Shown piece by piece: positions 57,523 to 64,000 of a DNA stretch of 64,000 nt (the first letter of the stretch is position 1; each line of letters starts with the position of its first letter). The DNA is from Pseudomonadota bacterium (GTDB lineage Bacteria > Pseudomonadota > Alphaproteobacteria > Sphingomonadales > Sphingomonadaceae): the NCBI GenBank assembly GCA_023433305.1, contig JAEZCZ010000084.1, positions 4,860-68,859 of the forward strand, in the 5' to 3' direction. The position numbers and the translations under genes are program-made. The notes beneath the pieces are model-generated. The model saw only the letters and a list, made by a program, of their open reading frames with translations. It was not told the origin of the DNA and ran no database searches.

Positions 57523-58511
57523 GGCTTCCCGCGCTGCTCACCGCCGCGGCCGTGGCCGCGCTCCCGGCGCCGGCGCTGTCGCAACATTCCGACCATGCCG
57601 GACACGTCAATGAAGCGTATGATGTGCCCGCTGAACACGCGGAACACGCTCGAATACAGGAAGCACCGCCGTCCCCCCATTCCGAGCACGAGGGCCATGC
57701 CCCCAAGCCGGTGGAGACCGCCGATCCGCACGCAGGGCACAGCACGCAGGCATCCGAGCCGCCCGAGCCGAGCGGACCGCCGCCCGAAGCGTTCAGCGGA
57801 CCGGAACACGCCGCCGATAGCTATTTCGGCGACACCGCCATGGCGCGCGCCCGGGCCGACCTTGGCCGCATGCACGGCGCCGTTCCGGCCTACAAAGTGC
57901 TGATCGACCGCCTCGAAGGGCAATGGCGGGAAGGCGAGGATGGTTACCTCGTCGACGCCCAGGCCTGGTATGGGGGCGATATCGACAAGCTCTGGATCAA
58001 GACCGAGGGCGAAGGCACTTTCCAGGGCGATTTCGACGCGCTCGAGATTCAAGTGCTCTGGAGCCACGCGGTGGGACCCTGGTTCGATCTACAGGCGGGC
58101 GTTCGATACGACGCGCAGGACGGCCCCGATCGGACGCACTTGGTCCTCGGCGTGCAAGGCCTGGCGCCATACTGGTTCGAAATCGACGCGGCCGCCCTCC
58201 TGTCGGACAAGGGTGACCTGACCGGCGTCGTGGAATCCGAACACAACATACGGATCACCCAGACGCTCATCCTCCAGCCCCGCGCGGAGGTGGAGTGGTC
58301 GCTCCAGGATATTCCTGAGCAGGCGATCGGCTCGGGCCTAACCCACGCCTCGCTCGGCGCGCGGCTTCGCTATCAGATCACCCCGCTCCTCGCGCCCTAC
58401 CTGGGGGTGGAATACGATCGCGCCTTCGGCGAGACGCGCGATCTCAGGCGTGCCGCCCACGACCGCGTGGGCGGCTTCAGCTTCCTGGCAGGCATCAGGG
58501 CATGGTTTTAG
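57519..58511 (+). CDS. copB: Copper-resistance outer-membrane protein CopB
   Basis: A 330-residue protein with a signal peptide (cleavage near PALSQ), an N-terminal His-rich region (HSDHAGHVNEAYDV, HSEHEGHAPKP, DPHAGHS), and then the CopB/PcoB barrel domain: YKVLIDRLEGQWREGEDGYL, DKLWIKTEGEG, FDLQAGVRYD, EIDAAALLSDKG, and a C-terminal VGGFSFLAGIRAWF ending in Phe. It is thought to bind or transfer copper at the outer membrane. It is coupled to the oxidase gene (ATGA). Confidence 0.92.
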   Translation: MRLPALLTAAAVAALPAPALSQHSDHAGHVNEAYDVPAEHAEHARIQEAPPSPHSEHEGHAPKPVETADPHAGHSTQASEPPEPSGPPPEAFSGPEHAADSYFGDTAMARARADLGRMHGAVPAYKVLIDRLEGQWREGEDGYLVDAQAWYGGDIDKLWIKTEGEGTFQGDFDALEIQVLWSHAVGPWFDLQAGVRYDAQDGPDRTHLVLGVQGLAPYWFEIDAAALLSDKGDLTGVVESEHNIRITQTLILQPRAEVEWSLQDIPEQAIGSGLTHASLGARLRYQITPLLAPYLGVEYDRAFGETRDLRRAAHDRVGGFSFLAGIRAWF

Positions 58512-58606
58512 CGTGGCTGGGATTGTGAATAGCGTGCAAACGGGGAGTTCAGCCGCAATGCACGCCCCTGCCGGTAGAGCGCCGCAGGTTTGAGAAGGGC
58601 TCTGAC

Positions 58607-58966
58607 ATGAAGATTCGCACTGCGCTGTTAGCGGCGGCCACGGCCGCATTGTTCACGGCACCTCCGGCCTTCGCCCATGCGAAGCTGGTCAAATCGACGC
58701 CCGGCGCAAATGCGGCGATCTCGGCGCCCAAGCAGATCACACTCACCTTCAACGAGAAAATCGTGCCGGCATTCTCGAAGTTCGAGATCGCGATGGTGGG
58801 GCACGAGATGAAGGTACCCGTCGAAACACGCGTGAGCGCCGATGGCAAGACCATGACCGGCACGCCGACAGGCCGCTTCATGAAAGGCAAGTACACCATC
58901 AGCTGGGTCGCCGCCGGTTCGGACGGCCACCGGATGAAAGGCGAGATTCCTTTCACGGTTCGCTGA
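58607..58966 (+). CDS. copC: Periplasmic copper-binding protein CopC
   Basis: A 119-residue CopC/YobA protein. The signal peptide ends at PAFA, leaving His as mature residue 1 (HAKLVKSTP), a Cu(II) ligand in the family. The beta-sandwich has ITLTFNEKIVPAFSKFEI, GHEMKVP and SDGHRMKGEIPFTVR with the further histidine. A GAAGGGCTC site lies upstream of the ATG. CopD follows two bases later, so copCD are coupled and probably mediate copper uptake for periplasmic enzymes or resistance. Confidence 0.92.
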   Translation: MKIRTALLAAATAALFTAPPAFAHAKLVKSTPGANAAISAPKQITLTFNEKIVPAFSKFEIAMVGHEMKVPVETRVSADGKTMTGTPTGRFMKGKYTISWVAAGSDGHRMKGEIPFTVR

Positions 58967-58968
58967 CC

Positions 58969-59895
58969 ATGCTCGAGCTGGCGGTCATAGTCCTCCGGCT
59001 CCTGCAATATGGGACAGCGTCGATCCTCATGGGGTCGGCGCTGTTCCTCGTTTATGCCTTTCCGTCCGTTGGGGCGGAACGAGAGTCCGTTCACAGTTGG
59101 GCCCGGCCGCTGCTAGCCTTCTCGGCCCTCGGGCTGACGGTATCGACCCTCCTCGGGCTCGTGGCCCAGACCGGCGTCATGGCGGGCGGGCTTGCCGAAG
59201 GCTTGCGGGCGGAATCGCTGATCGCGGTCATCTCCGGAATGAGCCTCGGCAAGGCCGCCGTCGCCCGCGCGCTGCTTTGCGGAGTTGCCATGGGTCTGTT
59301 GCTGGCTGCCAAACCGGGCCGGATGCTCTGGTCGGCCACCGCAAGCCTGGGCGCGCTCGCCACCGCGACATTCGCCTGGATGGGGCATGCCGCGGCCACG
59401 GAGGGGGATGGCAGGCTGCTTCATCTGGGGGCGGACGCCCTGCATGCCCTGGCGGCCGCTGGGTGGGTGGGAGCGCTCGTGTGTTTCGTTTTCCTCCTGC
59501 GTCACCGCACCCATTCCGCTGCGGACCTGCAGGCCATCCTTCAGGCGCTGCAGCGCTTTTCGGGCATGGGCATCGCGTTCGTCGCGATCCTCGCCCTCAC
59601 CGGTCTCGCGAATGGCTGGTTTCTGATTGGGCCGGACCTCGCCGCCGCGGCCGAAACGCCATACGGCCAGATACTGGCTCTGAAACTGGCGATGTTCAGC
59701 GCGATGCTGGCCCTTGCGGCGCTGCACCGCCAGCGCTCGGTCCCTAGGTTGGGCCGGGTGCTGCGCCAAGGGTACCCCACTTCCGACGATGCCCTCGCAT
59801 CGCTGCGGCGGTCAGTCACGGTTGAAGCCGTGCTTGGCTTCGGCGTGCTGGCGGTTGTGGCGTGGCTGGGGACCCTGCCGCATCCAACGGGTTAA
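58969..59895 (+). CDS. copD: Copper-resistance inner-membrane protein CopD
   Basis: A 308-residue integral membrane protein with about eight helices. Family features are RLLQYGTASILMGSALFLVY at the N-terminus, a conserved TFAWMGHAAATEGDGRLLHL region, DALHALAAAGWVGALVCFVF (His and Trp of CopD), RFSGMGIAFVAILALTGLAN and a final RRSVTVEAVLGFGVLAVVAWL. It works with CopC in copper transfer across the inner membrane (family knowledge). It is the last gene of the copper set; no strong terminator is seen before the convergent DUF1178 gene. Confidence 0.9.
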   Translation: MLELAVIVLRLLQYGTASILMGSALFLVYAFPSVGAERESVHSWARPLLAFSALGLTVSTLLGLVAQTGVMAGGLAEGLRAESLIAVISGMSLGKAAVARALLCGVAMGLLLAAKPGRMLWSATASLGALATATFAWMGHAAATEGDGRLLHLGADALHALAAAGWVGALVCFVFLLRHRTHSAADLQAILQALQRFSGMGIAFVAILALTGLANGWFLIGPDLAAAAETPYGQILALKLAMFSAMLALAALHRQRSVPRLGRVLRQGYPTSDDALASLRRSVTVEAVLGFGVLAVVAWLGTLPHPTG

Positions 59896-59937
59896 TAGAC
59901 TCCGTCCTCAACCCATTGAAAACGCCGCAGGCGTCGA

Positions 59938-60402
59938 TCAGTTCAGGTCTTCGGGCGGTGCGACCGGAAAGGGCAGCGGGGCGACGGGGATGCCTTCTTC
60001 GAACAGCGCGAGCGCCTCGTCCGGTGTCGCCTGGCCGTGGATCGTCTCGGCGTCCTTCTCGCCGTAGTGCATCGCGCGCGACTGCTCGGCGAAGGAATCG
60101 CCGACCCATTTCGAATTCCTGAGCGCGCTTGCCTGGGCTTCGGCGAGCTTCTGCAGGGCCTGGGCGACTTCGGGGGGCATCGGACCGCGCGTCATCGTCT
60201 GCTTGCCCGCCGCCGGAGCAGCGGGAAGCTGGTTGCCCTTGCGCGGCACCGCCGGCGCCATCGGCGCCTTGTCGACCGCGAACGAACCGCATTGCGGACA
60301 GTCGACGAGCCCGCCGTCGCGCTGGTCCGCGAAGTCTTCCGAAGAGCGAAACCAGCCTTCGAAACGGTGGCCCTGGTCGCAGGAAAGGTCGAAAACGATC
60401 AT
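59938..60402 (-). CDS. DUF1178 family protein
   Basis: A 154-residue protein starting MIVFDLSCDQGHRFEGWF, with two zinc-ribbon-like Cys pairs: C8 with the DCPQCGS pair, typical of DUF1178. A Pro/Ala linker and a helical C-terminal region (VAQALQKLAEAQASAL, RAMHYGEKDAETIHGQAT) follow. The biochemical role is unknown. The family is broadly conserved in alphaproteobacteria and usually sits, as here, directly after a nitrilase-family gene. The ATG overlaps that gene's stop by four bases. Confidence 0.9.
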   Translation of the reverse strand: MIVFDLSCDQGHRFEGWFRSSEDFADQRDGGLVDCPQCGSFAVDKAPMAPAVPRKGNQLPAAPAAGKQTMTRGPMPPEVAQALQKLAEAQASALRNSKWVGDSFAEQSRAMHYGEKDAETIHGQATPDEALALFEEGIPVAPLPFPVAPPEDLN

Positions 60403-61226
60403 CGTCCCTGCGATGTAAGGACTGGACGCCGGTTGGCAAGGCTCGGCAGTTGCTGGCGAATCTCGGCCGTTCGCCGGGGATCGATTTCGGCGAATCCCAC
60501 GCCCGCCGCCTCTCCGCCCATGTCGAGCACGATCTCGCCCCAGGGGTCGACCACCAGCGAGTGGCCGTAGGTTCGCCGCCCGTCCGCATGCTCGCCCACT
60601 TGCGCCGCGGCGACCACATAGGCGCTCGCCTCCACGGCGCGCGCGCGCTGGAGAAGATGCCAGTGTGCCTTGCCCGTGGGCACGGTGAAGGCGGCGGGTA
60701 TCGCAATGACGTCGCACCGCTCGCGCCCCAGCGCCTCGAACAGCGCCGGAAAGCGGATGTCGTAGCACACCGCGAGGCCAAGCTTCCCGGCCGGCGTGCC
60801 CACCGTGACGACATCCTCGCCCGGCGCATAGGCGGCGGATTCGCGCCAGGCCTCCCCGCTCGCCAGCTCGATGTCGAACATGTGGATCTTGTCATAGCGG
60901 GCGGCGACCTGGCCCTGGTCGTCGATCACGAACGAACGGTTGGCCCACTTCCCATCGTCGCGCGCGACCGCGAGGGAACCGAGGGCAACCCATAACCGAT
61001 GCCGCGCCGCCTGCTCGCAGACCGCGCGAAGCACCGGGCTGTCCGCCTCGCTCACGACATGCGGCGCGGCGCGCCCTCGGTCGCGGTCGATCAGCCCGGA
61101 CATTTCGGGGGTGAACAGCATCTCCGCCCCACCCTGCGCCGCTTCCGCGATCGCAGCGCCGATCGAGGCGGCATTGGCCTCCGGGTCGATGCCCGAGGTC
61201 ATCTGCAGGAGAGCAACGCGGATCAT
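60399..61226 (-). CDS. Carbon-nitrogen hydrolase (Nit1/omega-amidase-like)
   Basis: A 275-residue nitrilase-superfamily amidase with the catalytic triad Glu-Lys-Cys: E41 (FTPEMSGL), Lys in ARYDKIHMFDIEL and Cys in GLAVCYDIRFPALFEAL. The extended motif PAAFTVPTGKAHWHLLQRAR marks the Nit/YafV-type branch, which includes deaminated-glutathione amidases and omega-amidases. Its place in an operon after glutaredoxin fits a metabolite-repair role for deaminated glutathione (inference). Confidence 0.88.
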   Translation of the reverse strand: MIRVALLQMTSGIDPEANAASIGAAIAEAAQGGAEMLFTPEMSGLIDRDRGRAAPHVVSEADSPVLRAVCEQAARHRLWVALGSLAVARDDGKWANRSFVIDDQGQVAARYDKIHMFDIELASGEAWRESAAYAPGEDVVTVGTPAGKLGLAVCYDIRFPALFEALGRERCDVIAIPAAFTVPTGKAHWHLLQRARAVEASAYVVAAAQVGEHADGRRTYGHSLVVDPWGEIVLDMGGEAAGVGFAEIDPRRTAEIRQQLPSLANRRPVLTSQGR

Positions 61227-61238
61227 CCGGGGCTCCTG

Positions 61239-61502
61239 TCAGAGCCCGAGCAGGCCGTCCAGCTTGCCTTCGGTGTCGAGCCGCGCGAGATCGTCCGACC
61301 CGCCAACAGCGCGCCCGTCGATGAAGATCTGCGGCACCGTGAAGGCGTCTGGCTTGCGCTCCATCATCTCGGCCTTCTTCGGCCCGCCCAGCGTGATGTC
61401 GTATTCGATGAAATCGACGCCCTTCTGCTCGAGCAGCCGTTTCGCCCGATAGCAGTATCCGCAATAGAGCTTGGTATAGATCTCGACTTTCGGATGGCTC
61501 AC
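61239..61502 (-). CDS. grxC: Glutaredoxin 3
   Basis: An 87-residue dithiol glutaredoxin. Active site YCGYCYRAK (CGYC rather than the common CPYC), cis-Pro loop FTVPQIFIDG and GGSDDLARL for glutathione binding are present. It reduces disulfides using glutathione. The start is GTG at 61502, matching the family N-terminus. It is first in the grxC-nitrilase-DUF1178 operon, 12 bases before the nitrilase gene. Confidence 0.92.
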   Translation of the reverse strand: MSHPKVEIYTKLYCGYCYRAKRLLEQKGVDFIEYDITLGGPKKAEMMERKPDAFTVPQIFIDGRAVGGSDDLARLDTEGKLDGLLGL

Positions 61503-61532
61503 GCAATGTCCTTCTTGTCGGGCCGTCGGGCT

Positions 61533-61561
61533 CTTGAACGTCCCGCGCGGAGAAATATCTA
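61533..61561 (+). promoter_or_regulatory. RpoH-like heat-shock promoter of hsp20
   Basis: CTTGAA (61533-61538) and TATCTA (61556-61561) are separated by 17 bases. The CTTG -35 and the AATATCTA -10 match alphaproteobacterial sigma-32 promoters. It lies about 100 bases before the hsp20 start, leaving a leader of roughly 90 bases. Confidence 0.6.
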
Positions 61562-61570
61562 ACACGTGCC

Positions 61571-61660
61571 GCATCGCGCCGCGAGGGCGATGCCGGCAAC
61601 GCGGACGCCGCAGTCGCGGGCCCGCACATGTTCAAATTGCTCATTGGAGGATTTGTTTCG
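61571..61660 (+). promoter_or_regulatory. ROSE-like RNA thermometer in the hsp20 leader
   Basis: The leader begins with a hairpin (GCATCGC 61571-61577 with GCGATGC 61587-61593) and ends with TTGCTCATTGGAGGA (61637-61651). In the latter, TTGCTC can pair with the ribosome site GGAGGA across a short loop. This UUGCU-anti-ribosome-site arrangement just before a small heat-shock gene is the hallmark of ROSE elements of alphaproteobacteria, which melt on heating and expose the ribosome site. Confidence 0.65.
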
Positions 61661-62128
61661 ATGAACCGTTTCGATTTCAGCCCTTACCGCCGCTCCACCG
61701 TGGGCTTCGATCGCCTGTTCGACCTGCTCGAGAACCAGGCGCGCAATTCGGGCGACAACTATCCGCCCTTCAACATCGAGCGCCGCGGTGAAGACAGCTA
61801 TCGCATCACGCTGGCGGTCGCCGGCTTCCGCCCGGAGGACCTCGACATCACGGCGCAGCAGAACCTGCTCACGATCCAGGGGCGCAAGCGCGAAGAAACC
61901 CCGGACGGCGACATGCTGCACGTCGGCATCGCCAACCGCGGCTTCGAACGTCGCTTCGAGCTGGCGGACTTCGTGCGCGTGGACAACGCGGACCTCGCGG
62001 ACGGCCTGCTCGTGATCGACCTCGTGCGCGAAGTGCCCGAGGCCATGAAACCCAAGAAGATCCGCATCGGCGCGCAGCCGACGCTCGAAGTGGTCCGCGA
62101 CGACGACAAGCAGTCCGACGCGGCCTGA
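61661..62128 (+). CDS. Small heat-shock protein, Hsp20/IbpA family
   Basis: A 155-residue alpha-crystallin-domain chaperone that holds unfolding proteins. The N-terminus MNRFDFSPYRRSTVGFDRLF and NYPPFNIER match IbpA. The crystallin domain includes YRITLAVAGFRPEDLDITAQ, LTIQGRK, YLHR-equivalent LHVGIANRGFERRFEL and GLLVIDLVREVPE. The C-terminal oligomerisation motif is KKIRIG. I chose the ATG at 61661, after GGAGG at 61646-61650; an in-frame ATG at 61628 lies inside the thermometer and lacks a site. Confidence 0.92.
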   Translation: MNRFDFSPYRRSTVGFDRLFDLLENQARNSGDNYPPFNIERRGEDSYRITLAVAGFRPEDLDITAQQNLLTIQGRKREETPDGDMLHVGIANRGFERRFELADFVRVDNADLADGLLVIDLVREVPEAMKPKKIRIGAQPTLEVVRDDDKQSDAA

Positions 62129-62480
62129 TCAAGCATCCCTATGGGATATGGGGGCGGAACCCTTGCGAGTTCCGCCCCCTCGACGCTAATGCGCCGACCT
62201 GCCCCCAAAGTGACCGTCCGGGTCGCAAAAGACGGCCAAACCAGGTAGCAAGACCGAAACGAACACACGGCAAGCACGAGCGGCCGCATGGCGAACGATC
62301 GCGCGCGGCTTCCCGATGTCGATGCGTGCCAAAGCCGCGAGCGCCCCTTCTGCGCCGCCCTCTCCTGCGACGCCAAACCATGCTGTGCGACCAACCGCCC
62401 GATTTACGCCCTGCCCGTGCGCCTAGGCAAGCTGATTTTGCGCCACCATCCCGAAACGCGACAGTCTTGGGGAGTCCGAC
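62129..62480. other. 352-base gap between hsp20 and pyrG
   Basis: It holds the hairpin at 62150-62179. A 77-codon plus-strand frame (62288-62518) is Cys-rich (FCAALSCDAKPCC) but has no strong ribosome site or known domain and runs into the pyrG 3' end, so I do not call it. Nothing else is recognisable. Confidence 0.5.
62150..62179. terminator. Hairpin terminator after hsp20
   Basis: An 11-bp perfect stem (62150-62160 with 62169-62179) with an 8-base loop lies 21 bases after the hsp20 stop. It has no U-run on the plus strand. Confidence 0.6.

Positions 62481-64000
<1,520 letters not shown>

Noticed and set aside
61628..61660. Upstream ATG as the hsp20 start
   Set aside because: It has no ribosome site and lies inside the predicted thermometer, while 61661 follows GGAGG and gives the family N-terminus.

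Overview
The window is GC-rich, densely coded DNA from an alphaproteobacterium, most probably a sphingomonad of the Erythrobacteraceae type. The basis is gene content: a PDH E1-beta carrying its own lipoyl domain next to E1-alpha, an FtsB-PDH arrangement, very large TonB-dependent receptors in tandem, a grxC-nitrilase-DUF1178 operon, TrmFO, and an Hsp20 with an alphaproteobacterial-style heat-shock leader. No phage, transposase, integrase or CRISPR array is visible. Genus is an inference; nothing in the window fixes it.

Bases 1-30376 are mostly core or lineage genes: the 3' end of ychF, a TPR exported protein, gyrA, a YhhN-family membrane protein, trmFO, an EF-hand protein, a squalene/phytoene synthase-like protein, six TadE/TadG-type pilus-associated proteins in two sub-operons, pdhB-pdhA, ftsB, hppD, a small exported protein and a double-domain MarR-like regulator. 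Two paralogous TonB-dependent receptors follow, each preceded by a similar long leader, then a quinone reductase-like enzyme overlapping a tannase/feruloyl-esterase gene. This suggests uptake and processing of a plant-type aromatic ester, which is an inference. A tRNA-Arg(CCT) closes the region.

Bases 30377-59900 look like an accessory block between that tRNA and the conserved DUF1178-nitrilase-grxC operon. Its first part (30695-51280) is a stress/low-oxygen neighbourhood: a P-type cation ATPase, two universal stress proteins, a cytochrome b561-like protein, a VIT-family transporter, a DevBCA/MacB-like exporter, a type-2 thymidine (or AMP) phosphorylase overlapping a PRPP synthetase paralog, a beta-CASP RNase-like protein, a flavodoxin-fold reductase, an L,D-transpeptidase, a FixJ regulator, a haem-PAS FixL-like kinase, two more response regulators and a soluble kinase-like protein. 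Its second part (52062-59895) is a complete copper-defence set: CopA-type P1B ATPase, CueR, small His/Cys-rich exported proteins, multicopper oxidase CopA, CopB, CopC and CopD. It starts at a promoter with the 19-bp spacer typical of MerR-family activation.

Bases 59938-64000 return to core genes: DUF1178 protein, nitrilase-family amidase, glutaredoxin, Hsp20 behind a RpoH-like promoter and a ROSE-like RNA thermometer, and the 3' part of pyrG.

The most interesting leads are: the twin receptor leaders with conserved palindromes and short upstream ORFs that stop inside the receptor start codon (GTGA); the ROSE-like leader of hsp20; the FixL haem pocket in a rearranged FixLJ locus next to stress genes; the coupled phosphorylase-PRPP synthetase pair; and the CueR-type promoter of the copper set.
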